Position numbers and translations under genes: made by a program. This document shows, in pieces, positions 36,053 to 44,525 of a DNA stretch of 64,000 nucleotides; the stretch's first letter is position 1; each line of letters opens with the position of its first letter. Below the pieces are notes generated by a model. The model saw only the letters and a program-made list of their open reading frames with translations, had not been told where the DNA came from and did no database searches. The stretch comes from Janthinobacterium sp. PAMC25594 (GTDB lineage Bacteria; Pseudomonadota; Gammaproteobacteria; Burkholderiales; Burkholderiaceae_D): positions 3,968,001 through 4,032,000 of the forward strand of contig NZ_CP080377.1 of the NCBI RefSeq assembly GCF_019443505.1, in the 5' to 3' direction.

Positions 36053-38191
36053 ATGGAAGACCCGGAACGCCGCGATTCGTTGAATGCCCAGGTAGACCTG
36101 GTCGTCGGCAAGGCCGAGGGCACGACCCTGTTCGATCACGGCAAGCTCGCTTGCCTGGTGCAGGCGCCGTCGCCGGGCATCGTTATCTTCGTGCATGGCG
36201 TCAATTCCGAGGGCGAGTGGTACCGCGCGGCCGAAGCCGGCCTGTGCGCCGGCCTGAACACGCGCATGAAGCGCTGCGACGAGCACATGGCGCATGCCAC
36301 GGCGCAGGGCGGGCAGCTGACGCCGGTGGGCTATCGGAGCGAACTGAGCGATGACGGCTATGTCGATCCCGACTATACGGCCGCCACCTTCATCGGACCG
36401 CAAGCGCATTTCTCGCCCGTGATCCAGTTCCGCTGGGGCTACAAGGCCAGCGACAGGGAATTGCAGCAATATGGCGATTCGGTCTACCTGAACGAACACG
36501 CTTACTGGGGCGGCGGCCCGTTCGCCAATGGCTGCTCATCGCTGCCGGATCTGTGGGGCGAGGGCCTCTCGGACGCCCTCTTCCTGTTCATCCATATCGA
36601 GCATCTGAATCCCGTCAACGACCGCATCGTGTATGCCTGCCCGCCGCGTCCCTACTTCGTGCTGGCCGCGCTGCGCCTGGCGCACCTGGTGGCGGCCATC
36701 CGCCGGCAGCAGGCCGACGTCCCGATCACCCTCGTTTGTCACAGCCAGGGCAATATGGTGGGCATGGCGGCCGCGTTTCTGGGCAATAAGATGGCCGAGG
36801 TGCAGGATGCGGCAGGCAAAAGCGGCCGTTGCGTGGCCGATACTTATGTCTTGTGCAACCCTCCGTACAGCCTGTTGCGCAGAAATGACACGGAAGGCTG
36901 GCTGCAGGGGCAAGTCAGGGATGTCGATGGCAATGTGGGCCGGCAAAGCGGCGAGGCGCGCCGCAAGACCCTGGCGGCATTTTTCGACATCGTGCGCGGC
37001 CAGGCCAGGGAGCCGCCCCTGTCTGCCGCCTTGGCGTGCATGGCCGCCAACGTGCGCCATGATTTCACGCTGGACAAGGACAAGGCTAGCTATGCCTGCG
37101 GCCCGCAGCCGACGACGCGCGGCCGCGTCACCCTGTATTGCAATCCGCACGATCAGGTGATTTCCGCCACGCCCATCCAGGGCATCGGCTGGTTGGGTCT
37201 CAGCGCCGAACAGATCAAGGCCACGCGCGGCGACGGCGTGTTTACCCAGCGGGTGTTTGCGCAAGGCTTTCCCGTTGGCCAGCACGGCGATTATGACTAT
37301 TGGAGCAATCACTATCGCCAGCCCGCGCGGGGCAGCGCCGATTTCTGGCATCCTCATTCGCCGATCTCCAAATACGATCCAGACAAGGGCGTGCGCGCCA
37401 GTACCAGCGCGGCCGGCAAGGCGGCGAGCGTGCGCACGGCCGCCGCCATGTCGGCCCTCATGAAGATGCTGAAGACGCCCATCAATGCCGTGCCGCCCGA
37501 TGACTGGCACATCCCCGTGACGGCGCCCGCCTTGCCGGAAGTGTTTATACCGCAGGCCGTGCGCTTTGGCGTACCCAGCCTACAGTTCGATCAGGATATC
37601 GAGCCGCCCGGCACGCACCGCCAGGCGGGCAAGGCACGTCAGAAAGGTGAGCCGTATGCCGATACAAGCGTGGGCGGCAAGCCGCAGGGCGACCGCGATA
37701 CCGAGGCGGCACTGCGCTACGAAGACCATGCCCGCCTGCGCATGAAGGCCCGCCGCGAGAAGCTCGACGGCCTTGACGGCAAGGCGATGATGGAAGACGA
37801 CCTGTCCACCGCCACGCCGGAATATTTGCAATGGCGCAAGCAGGAAATCCAGGCGCAACTGGTGGCGACCTGCGACACGCATGCCACCGACCACTCCACC
37901 ATCCTGACCAATCCCTGGCACGCGGAAAAGGCGCTGGCGTATGACGTGGCGATTGGGGTGTGTCATATCAGCGAGGAGGCGATGCGGGAATTGAGAGTGA
38001 TTGCGGATTGGCGATTGTTGAAGGAGCTGGAAAAAAGGGGTAATCCAAACAGAATTTTTCTTGAGTATTTCAAGCTTGGTTTGTTTAAGAAAAAGCCGTT
38101 ATTGGAGTGGGTTAAAAGTGATGGCAGCACAGGGCGCATGCCTTCTGAAATTGTGGATGAGCGCATGTACAAGCGCCCGGAGACATCCTGA
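36053..38191 (+). CDS. Tle3-type type VI secretion lipase effector (DUF3274-like)
   Basis: The 712-residue protein (ATG 36053, AAGG 8 bases upstream) has an alpha/beta-hydrolase core. The oxyanion strand-turn IVIFVHGVNSEGEWYRAAEA lies near residue 48. The nucleophile elbow is LVCHSQGNMVGMAA with S231, where the usual first Gly is Cys. The FVHGVNSxGEW motif, the size and the following gene match the Tle3 family of antibacterial phospholipase effectors, which often end in a DUF3274 domain. It has no signal peptide, PAAR or VgrG fusion, so it would need an adaptor for loading. It lies head-to-head with ccoN and is foreign to the oxidase cluster. GC content drops near its 3' end. The family call is from memory of motifs, not a search. 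Confidence 0.7.
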   Translation: MEDPERRDSLNAQVDLVVGKAEGTTLFDHGKLACLVQAPSPGIVIFVHGVNSEGEWYRAAEAGLCAGLNTRMKRCDEHMAHATAQGGQLTPVGYRSELSDDGYVDPDYTAATFIGPQAHFSPVIQFRWGYKASDRELQQYGDSVYLNEHAYWGGGPFANGCSSLPDLWGEGLSDALFLFIHIEHLNPVNDRIVYACPPRPYFVLAALRLAHLVAAIRRQQADVPITLVCHSQGNMVGMAAAFLGNKMAEVQDAAGKSGRCVADTYVLCNPPYSLLRRNDTEGWLQGQVRDVDGNVGRQSGEARRKTLAAFFDIVRGQAREPPLSAALACMAANVRHDFTLDKDKASYACGPQPTTRGRVTLYCNPHDQVISATPIQGIGWLGLSAEQIKATRGDGVFTQRVFAQGFPVGQHGDYDYWSNHYRQPARGSADFWHPHSPISKYDPDKGVRASTSAAGKAASVRTAAAMSALMKMLKTPINAVPPDDWHIPVTAPALPEVFIPQAVRFGVPSLQFDQDIEPPGTHRQAGKARQKGEPYADTSVGGKPQGDRDTEAALRYEDHARLRMKARREKLDGLDGKAMMEDDLSTATPEYLQWRKQEIQAQLVATCDTHATDHSTILTNPWHAEKALAYDVAIGVCHISEEAMRELRVIADWRLLKELEKRGNPNRIFLEYFKLGLFKKKPLLEWVKSDGSTGRMPSEIVDERMYKRPETS

Positions 38192-38325
38192 TGCGTAACT
38201 TGATTGCTACCTTTCCGCGCCGGCTGGGTTGGAGCATGTGCGTATTCAGTCTTGCGTCTGGTATTGCACTCTGGTCTGTATTGCAGACCGGGCCAACCGA
38301 TGTTCCTCTTGAAGGAGGATTGCTG

Positions 38326-39663
38326 ATGAAACGACTATTGTTGATGCCGGCATTACTGGCGCTTGCCGTGCTTTTTTTAACGTCGGCCAGCGCCAGCAAG
38401 GCGCCGGTAGCCATACCGATTGCCGCCGTCGCGCCCATTGCGCAAGAGCAACCGTACATGGCGCAGGTCGTGGGCGTGCAGTGGCTCAATCCCCTGCAGC
38501 GGCGCGATTATCCGACTGAATGGCAACTGTTGTGGACACTGGGGCTGGCGAAGCCGAACAAGGACGATAGCAAAGTAAAGGAAAATCCTGTGCGTTTTGG
38601 CAAGGTGCAATCGATAGGCATGATTGCTTCCGGCAACAAGGGGCGGGAAACATTCAATGGGTATCATGAAAAGTATGTGGAAGAATTGATCACGCTGTTT
38701 CATGATATTTATTTTTCGAACGAAGAATATTTTTACAACGCCCATTCGCTGACCAACAAATCCACGCGCCGTGAATTGGCCGGCATTCGCGTTGAATATG
38801 CATTGCCGGCCGGGCGGCTTGATCCTGTGGAAGTGGCGGAATATTTGCGCGAGGAGATTGTCGATACCTTCAGCATCGGCAACCCCTCCTTCCCCGATTC
38901 CTGGACCACAGCCACGCCGCCCGACGTGCGCGTCACCATGGGCGGCGCCAATGCGGGCTTTACGTCACTGGCGGCTGGGATGGCTTATCTGCAGGCGAAC
39001 CCCGACAAGACGGTGTGGGTGATGAACTGGGACGCGCCCAGTTATCCGCCCAAGGATGAGCAGATCAATGAAAACATGGTCTTGCTGGTGCTGGCCGGTC
39101 CTGGCTATAAGACGGACCGCGCGCCGTTGGCCTGGCTGGGCTTTCCCGCCACGCGCAAGGTCGCCGATTTCACCGCCGACAAAGGCGCTTCCCCACGCGT
39201 CGTGCAGGCCTGGAGCCACGCCATCGATGCTGCCGCCCGGAACGCGCAATTGAACGATGACGCCATCGGCTACGTCATCCACGATGCCGGCAGCACCTAT
39301 CCGGTCTCGTCAGAACGGCTCGGTCCGCTGGCGCAAAGCCTGACGCAGCAATTGCCCGACTTCGATTTCAACAAGCAGACCTTCAACATGCCGGCGCTGC
39401 TGGGCGAGACGGGCGCCGGCACGGCGCTGACCAACGTGGCGCTGGCCATCGGTTATGCGAACCACGTGGGCCGGCCCGTGCTGGTGGCGGGCAGCAGCGA
39501 CAGCGAGAGTGTGACTGCCGTGGTGGTGGCGCCGCCGGCCGTCGTGCGGCCCGTCGACCACGAACAACCGTGGTTCCGCGCGCGCGGCGGCAATACCGTG
39601 TTTCTGCCGTGGTGGGGCCGGCGCTTCGATGCGCGGCCGGGGTCGCAGGGCTATTCGCGCTGA
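38326..39663 (+). CDS. Tla3-like partner of the Tle3 effector (putative T6SS lipase adaptor)
   Basis: I chose the ATG at 38326, which follows GAAGGAGGATTGCTG. An in-frame ATG at 38191, overlapping the effector stop, would add 45 residues including a second hydrophobic stretch. The 445-residue product starts with a signal/TM segment (RLLLMPALLALAVLFLTSAS). The body has QVVGVQWLNPLQRRDYPTEW, GGANAGFTSLAAGMAYLQAN and GETGAGTALTNVALAIGYAN. The last two recall thiolase-like folds. Proteins of this kind are encoded directly after Tle3 in other bacteria, where the adaptor Tla3 loads Tle3 on VgrG. I place it there by context and motif memory. An immunity role is the alternative. Its stop overlaps the convergent ccoS by 13 bp. 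Confidence 0.55.
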   Translation: MKRLLLMPALLALAVLFLTSASASKAPVAIPIAAVAPIAQEQPYMAQVVGVQWLNPLQRRDYPTEWQLLWTLGLAKPNKDDSKVKENPVRFGKVQSIGMIASGNKGRETFNGYHEKYVEELITLFHDIYFSNEEYFYNAHSLTNKSTRRELAGIRVEYALPAGRLDPVEVAEYLREEIVDTFSIGNPSFPDSWTTATPPDVRVTMGGANAGFTSLAAGMAYLQANPDKTVWVMNWDAPSYPPKDEQINENMVLLVLAGPGYKTDRAPLAWLGFPATRKVADFTADKGASPRVVQAWSHAIDAAARNAQLNDDAIGYVIHDAGSTYPVSSERLGPLAQSLTQQLPDFDFNKQTFNMPALLGETGAGTALTNVALAIGYANHVGRPVLVAGSSDSESVTAVVVAPPAVVRPVDHEQPWFRARGGNTVFLPWWGRRFDARPGSQGYSR

Positions 39664-39833
39664 GGCGCGGGCGGGGTAGCCGCTTCCGGCGGCGTATCGT
39701 CGTCCTGCAGCACGCGCAGGCCCGGTCCGACGAGGTCGTCGAACTGGCCGCTGTCCGAGGCCGTGAAATACACCCACAGCGCGATGAAGACGACCACGAC
39801 GCTTAAGGGGATGAGGAGGTACAGTGCTTCCAT
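39651..39833 (-). CDS. ccoS: cbb3 oxidase maturation protein CcoS
   Basis: The 60-residue protein starts MEALYLLIPLSVVVVFIALW, one TM helix, then VYFTASDSGQFDDLVGPGLR. This is the near-invariant CcoS/FixS pattern W..a..sgQFdDl..p. CcoS is needed to fit haem and copper into the cbb3 oxidase. It starts 2 bp after the ccoI stop, in the same operon. Confidence 0.93.
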   Translation of the reverse strand: MEALYLLIPLSVVVVFIALWVYFTASDSGQFDDLVGPGLRVLQDDDTPPEAATPPAPQRE

Positions 39834-39835
39834 GT

Positions 39836-42277
39836 TCAGGCTTTCCGCAAGCGCAGGGCGTTGGCGATGACGACCGCCGAACTGGCAGCCATGCCGACGC
39901 CGGACAGCCAGGGGTTGAGGTAACCCAGCGCGGCGGCCGGGATGGCCGTCAGATTGTACAGGGTGGCCCAGCCCAGGTTTTCGCGGATGATGCGCATGCT
40001 GCGCGCGGCCGTTTTCGCCGTGTCGAGCACGGACACCAATTGGCTCGACAGCAGCACCGTGTCCGCATGCGCCTGCGCCAGCGCGGCGCCGGAACCCATG
40101 GCGAACGAGACGTCGGCCGCGCTCAGCACGGCGGCGTCGTTGATGCCATCGCCGACCATCGCCACGACGGCGCCCGTCGCCTGCAATTGCTGTACGAAAT
40201 CGAGCTTTTCATCGGGCAGGCATTCGCCGCACGCCGTGTTGATGCCCAGTTCCGTCGCCACGCTTTGCGTCAGCGCTTCCTGGTCGCCGCTGAGCAACAC
40301 GACTTGCTTGCCGCGTCGCTGGAAATACTCGACCACCTCGCGCGCCTCGGGACGCAACGCATCACTGAGCAGGAAGCGCGTCAACCAGCGCCCCTGCGTG
40401 CCCAGGTATAGCGGCGTCATGCCTTGCATGCCGACGGCCGTGTCGCCCAGCGGCGGCCCGGCGATGGCGGCGACAAAGGCCGCATTGCCCAGGCGATAGC
40501 GCACGCCGTCGATCACGCCTTCGAGTCCCTGGCCCTGCACTTCCTGCAGGTTTTCCGCATGCGCGCGCGACTGCTGTCCTGGCAACCCTTCGGCGGCTGC
40601 CAGGATCGCCTGCGCCAGCGGATGGGCGCTGCCCGCTTCCAGCGCGGCGGCCACTTGCAGGCAGTCGTCCTCCGTCATGCTGCCGAGTCCCTCGATCTGT
40701 TGCAGCACGGGCCGGCCGAGGGTCAGGGTGCCCGTCTTGTCGAAGACGATGTGGGTGGCGCGGTGCAGGGTTTCCAGCACATGCGGCTGGACGATCAGCA
40801 CGCCGCGTCGCAGCAGGCTGTCGGTGGCGGCAGCCAGCGCCGTCGGCGTGGCGAGAGAAAGCGCGCAGGGGCACGACACGACCAGCACGGCGATGGCCAC
40901 GGGCCAGGCCCGCGACGCATCGTGCCAGCTCCAGAAGGCGAACACGGCGATGGCAAACAGCAGCAGGCCCAGCACGAACCAGGCGGCCACTTTATCGGCC
41001 CACTGCGCGATCTGCGGCTTGCCGCTGCCGGCCCGTTCGATCAGTTTCAATAAATCGGACAAGGTGCTTTCGCGCGCCGGTTTCAAGACGCGCAGGATCA
41101 ATGCCGCGCTGGCGTTGATGGCGCCGCCCGGCACCTGTTCGCCCGTCTTGCGCCGCTGTGCCGCGCTCTCGCCCGTCAGCAGCGATAAATCGAGCGCGCT
41201 CGTGCCTTCGATGATGACGCTGTCGGCGGCGATGGCCTCGCCCGGTTTGACTAAAATGATGTCGCCCACGTCCAGCGTACCGGCCGGCACCAGGGTGGTG
41301 GCGCGGTTGTCGGGAAAGCCCGCCATCAGCGAGGCCGAGGCGGGCAAGGCGTGCTGCAAGCGCTCCAGCGCCGAGGCTGCCTTGCGGCGCGCCTGCAGCT
41401 CGTAATAGCGGCTGCACAGCAGCAGGAAGATGAACATCGTGGCCGAGTCGTAATACACCTCGCCACGGCCCGTAAAGGTCGCCACCACGCTGCCGAAGAA
41501 GGCCGCCAGGATGCCCAGCGCCACGGGCACGTCCATGCCCAGGGTACGCGCGCGCAGGCTGGCCCAGGCGCCCTGGAAAAACGGCATGGCCGAATAGCAG
41601 ATGGCAGGTAACGTCAGCAGCAGGCTGGCCCAGCGCATCAGGCTGGCCATACTGTCGTCCAGGGTGCCGTCTTCGGCGGCCAGGTAGGCGGGCGCCACGT
41701 ACATCATCACCTGCATCATCGACAGGCCCGCCACGAACAGCTGGCGGCCCAGGGTCTTGCTGGCTTTTTGCAGGCGCTCGCCATGGCGCACGGCGTCATA
41801 CGGATACGCCGTGTAGCCGACTTGCCGCACGGCTTGCAGGATGTCGCCCGGCTCGCATTCGGCACGGCTCCAGCGCACGTACAGGCGTTCCGTGGCGACG
41901 TTCAGGCTGGCGGCCTGTACGCCGGGCAGGCGCGTCAATTGACGCTCGATCAGCCAGACGCAGGCGGCGCAGCGGATGCCTTCGACGGACAGGGTCGCTT
42001 CGCAGCTGCTGGCGTCGCGCGCGAATTGCGCATCGTCATTGCTGTACAGGCGCAATTCGGGCGGCATCAGGGTGGCATCAAACGCGTTGACGGCGTATTC
42101 GTCGCGGTCGCGGTAATACGCGCTCTGGCCGATGTCGACGATGGTTTGCGCCACCGCTTCGCAGCCGGGGCAGCACATGGCGCGCGGCAGCTCGTCGATG
42201 GTGACGTTCCAGCTGGAACCGCTGGGGACGGGCAAGCCGCAATGGAAGCAGGCGGACGGTTTTAACACAGCATTCAT
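39836..42277 (-). CDS. ccoI: Copper-exporting P1B-type ATPase for cbb3 assembly (CcoI/FixI)
   Basis: The 813-residue protein has an N-terminal cysteine-rich region (CFHCGLPVP and MCCPGCEAV), a heavy-metal-associated domain (VEGIRCAACVWLIERQL) and eight expected TM helices. The copper-site motif is LVVSCPCALSLATPTALAAA. It also has the TGES loop (LLTGESAAQRR), phosphorylation site FDKTGTLTLG, and hinge MVGDGINDAAVLSAADV. The N-terminal C-x2-C...CCxxC extension marks the FixI/CcoI type that supplies copper to the oxidase rather than general CopA. It lies between the TauE/SafE-like gene and ccoS. I chose ATG 42277. Confidence 0.94.
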   Translation of the reverse strand: MNAVLKPSACFHCGLPVPSGSSWNVTIDELPRAMCCPGCEAVAQTIVDIGQSAYYRDRDEYAVNAFDATLMPPELRLYSNDDAQFARDASSCEATLSVEGIRCAACVWLIERQLTRLPGVQAASLNVATERLYVRWSRAECEPGDILQAVRQVGYTAYPYDAVRHGERLQKASKTLGRQLFVAGLSMMQVMMYVAPAYLAAEDGTLDDSMASLMRWASLLLTLPAICYSAMPFFQGAWASLRARTLGMDVPVALGILAAFFGSVVATFTGRGEVYYDSATMFIFLLLCSRYYELQARRKAASALERLQHALPASASLMAGFPDNRATTLVPAGTLDVGDIILVKPGEAIAADSVIIEGTSALDLSLLTGESAAQRRKTGEQVPGGAINASAALILRVLKPARESTLSDLLKLIERAGSGKPQIAQWADKVAAWFVLGLLLFAIAVFAFWSWHDASRAWPVAIAVLVVSCPCALSLATPTALAAATDSLLRRGVLIVQPHVLETLHRATHIVFDKTGTLTLGRPVLQQIEGLGSMTEDDCLQVAAALEAGSAHPLAQAILAAAEGLPGQQSRAHAENLQEVQGQGLEGVIDGVRYRLGNAAFVAAIAGPPLGDTAVGMQGMTPLYLGTQGRWLTRFLLSDALRPEAREVVEYFQRRGKQVVLLSGDQEALTQSVATELGINTACGECLPDEKLDFVQQLQATGAVVAMVGDGINDAAVLSAADVSFAMGSGAALAQAHADTVLLSSQLVSVLDTAKTAARSMRIIRENLGWATLYNLTAIPAAALGYLNPWLSGVGMAASSAVVIANALRLRKA

Positions 42278-42287
42278 ACGATTCTTT

Positions 42288-43043
42288 TCATGGATGGCCC
42301 GTGACGCACAGGGCGTCGAGCCAGCCCAGCGACACGCCATTCGCGGCGCGCAGCAGGCCCAGCAAGCCAAAGCCCAGCACCAGCAAACCGCTGGCGATGC
42401 GCACGGGACGGCGCTGCATCTGCGCGCGCAAGCGCGTGCCCAGCAAGCCCATGCCCAGCAGCATGGGCAGGGTGCCCAGGCCGAAGGCGCCCATGGCGGC
42501 CGCGCCTTGCAGCGCCGAACCCTGCAGCATGGCCGTCAGCAGGGCGCTGTAGACCATGCCGCACGGCACCCAGCCCCACAGGCCGCCCACGGCCAGCGCT
42601 TTGAATGGCGTATCCATCGGCATCAAGGGCTTCAACAGGGGGCGCACGCGGCGCCAGATGACGTTGCCGGCCGCTTCCAGGTGGGCCAGGCCGCGCCAGG
42701 CATCCATCAGGTACAGGCCCAGGGCGACGAGCATCAGGTTGGCCAGCCAGTAGCCGGCCACTTGCAGGGAAGCCAGGTGCAGCATGCCCGCGCCCGCCAG
42801 GCTGCCGGCCAGGGCGCCGGCCAGCATGTAGCTGGCGATGCGCCCGCCGTTGTAGGCCAGCACGCGCAGCACGTTAGCCTGCAGCGCGGGGCGCGCCACG
42901 GCGATGGCGATCACGGGACGCGCTGGCGCTGGCGCACCGCCGCTGATCGACAGGGCGCCCACGATGCCGCCGCACATGCCGATGCAGTGCACGCTGCCGG
43001 CCAGGCCGACCAGGAACATGGGCACGAGGCTGAGGGCGTTCAT
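42288..43043 (-). CDS. TauE/SafE-type (DsbD-like) membrane protein of the cbb3 cluster
   Basis: The 251-residue protein has about six TM helices and begins MNALSLVPMFLVGLAGSVHC followed by IGMCGG, the H-C-x-x-M-C-G-G signature of the family found in cbb3 clusters. A second motif is GGLWGWVPCGMVYSALLTAM. Members are annotated sulfite exporter TauE/SafE, but the cysteine pairs and gene context suggest a role in copper or thiol handling for the oxidase. That role is inference. It sits 10 bp after hemN and 10 bp before ccoI. Confidence 0.85.
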   Translation of the reverse strand: MNALSLVPMFLVGLAGSVHCIGMCGGIVGALSISGGAPAPARPVIAIAVARPALQANVLRVLAYNGGRIASYMLAGALAGSLAGAGMLHLASLQVAGYWLANLMLVALGLYLMDAWRGLAHLEAAGNVIWRRVRPLLKPLMPMDTPFKALAVGGLWGWVPCGMVYSALLTAMLQGSALQGAAAMGAFGLGTLPMLLGMGLLGTRLRAQMQRRPVRIASGLLVLGFGLLGLLRAANGVSLGWLDALCVTGHP

Positions 43044-43052
43044 CGGGCGGCG

Positions 43053-44501
43053 TTACACCGTTTTCGAGTAGCGCAGCGGCTGCACCGCGTCCGGCGCCGC
43101 GTTGGCGCGGGCCATGGTCAGGTAGCGGTCGAAGACCATGCAGATATTGCGGATCAGCAAGCGCCCTTTCGGCGTCACCGTCAGCCAGTCTTCCTCGATG
43201 ACGAGCAAGCCATCGCGCGCCAGTTCGCGCAGCTTTTCCAGCTCGGCGGCGAAATAGCTGCGGAACTTGACGGGGTGGGCTTGCTCGATGGTGGCGATCG
43301 ACAATTCGAAATTGCACATCAGCATTTGGATGATGATACGGCGCAACAAATCGTCCGTATCGAGCTTGATGCCGCGCGCGATCGGCAACACGCCTTCGTC
43401 GAGCTTTTCGTAGTAGGCGTCGAGCGTCTTTTCATTCTGGCTGTAGACGGCGCCGACGGAACTGATGGCCGACACGCCGCAGGCGATCAGATCGGCTTCC
43501 GCGCGCGTCGAATAGCCCTGGAAATTGCGGTGCAAGCGGCCCTGGCGCTGCGCCACGGCCAGGTCGTCCGTCGGCTTGGCGAAATGGTCCATGCCGATGT
43601 ACACATAGCCGGCTGCCGTCAGGCGCGCGATGCACAGTCCCAGCATGGCCAGCTTGGTGGCGCTGTCGGGCATGTCGGCGTCGAGGATGCGGCGCTGCGG
43701 CTTGAACAAATGCGGCATGTGCGCGTAATGGTACAGGGCGATGCGGTCGGGGCTGGCGTTGATCACCTTGCGCAGGGTTTCCGTCATCGTCTCCAGGTTT
43801 TGCTTCGGCAAACCGTAGATCAGGTCGATGCTGATCGAGCGGAAACCGGCGTCGCGCGCCGCCTGCATGATGGCCACCGTTTCCGCTTCCGGCTGGATGC
43901 GGTTGACGGCTTTTTGCACGTCGGCGTCGAAATCCTGCACGCCCAGGCTGATGCGATTAAAGCCTTGCGCGCGCAGCGAAAACACGCGTTCGCGCGACAC
44001 GGTGCGCGGGTCGATTTCGATCGAATACTCGCCGTCTTCATCGGAAGCGAACTCGAAATGCTGGCGCAAATGCAGCATCAGCTCATCCATCTGCTTTTCG
44101 CTCAGGTAAGTCGGCGTGCCGCCGCCGAAATGCAGCTGTTCGATCTGGTTCATGCCGGAAAACAGCTTGCCCTGCATGGCGATTTCCTGTTTCAGATAAC
44201 TGAGATAGGTGGCGGCCTTGCTGCGGTCTTTGGTGATGATCTTGTTGCAGGCGCAGTAGTAGCACAGGGTATCGCAGAACGGCACGTGCACGTACAGCGA
44301 CAGCGGACGACGGCCGCCGCGCATGCGCAGCGCGGCCAGCGCTTCGAGGAAATTGCCGTAGCCGAAGTCGGCATTGAAACGGTCGGCGGTCGGGTACGAT
44401 GTGTAGCGGGGGCCGGACTGGCTCATCTTGCCGATGATGACCGGGTCGAATTCGACGACGGCGTCCAGGTCGGCGGAAGCACTGCTGAGTAGTGTAGGCA
44501 T
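43053..44501 (-). CDS. hemN: Oxygen-independent coproporphyrinogen III dehydrogenase HemN
   Basis: The 482-residue radical-SAM enzyme has the cluster motif C76-x3-C80-x2-C83-x-C85 in HVPFCDTLCYYCACNKI, the GGGTPTYLS strand, IEIDPRTVS, and the C-terminal HemN domain (RGIKLDTDDLLRRIIIQMLM). The N-terminal PRYTSYPTADRF is the classic bacterial HemN signature. It makes protoporphyrinogen IX without oxygen, supplying haem for the cbb3 oxidase at low oxygen. It lies 24 bp after the chemoreceptor gene on the same strand, so the FNR promoter at 46256 probably serves it too. Confidence 0.96.
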   Translation of the reverse strand: MPTLLSSASADLDAVVEFDPVIIGKMSQSGPRYTSYPTADRFNADFGYGNFLEALAALRMRGGRRPLSLYVHVPFCDTLCYYCACNKIITKDRSKAATYLSYLKQEIAMQGKLFSGMNQIEQLHFGGGTPTYLSEKQMDELMLHLRQHFEFASDEDGEYSIEIDPRTVSRERVFSLRAQGFNRISLGVQDFDADVQKAVNRIQPEAETVAIMQAARDAGFRSISIDLIYGLPKQNLETMTETLRKVINASPDRIALYHYAHMPHLFKPQRRILDADMPDSATKLAMLGLCIARLTAAGYVYIGMDHFAKPTDDLAVAQRQGRLHRNFQGYSTRAEADLIACGVSAISSVGAVYSQNEKTLDAYYEKLDEGVLPIARGIKLDTDDLLRRIIIQMLMCNFELSIATIEQAHPVKFRSYFAAELEKLRELARDGLLVIEEDWLTVTPKGRLLIRNICMVFDRYLTMARANAAPDAVQPLRYSKTV

Positions 44502-44525
44502 GGTGTGTTTGTATTCTTGAAAGGT

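Noticed and set aside
38191..38325. Separate small gene (possible immunity protein) before the Tla3-like gene
   Set aside because: The stretch is in frame with the Tla3-like gene and has no stop before it. It is better explained as an alternative N-terminus.
42132..44492. Plus-strand open frame of 786 codons across TauE/SafE and hemN
   Set aside because: It runs antisense to two well-supported genes and is Gln/His/Arg-rich, typical of antisense frames in GC-rich DNA.
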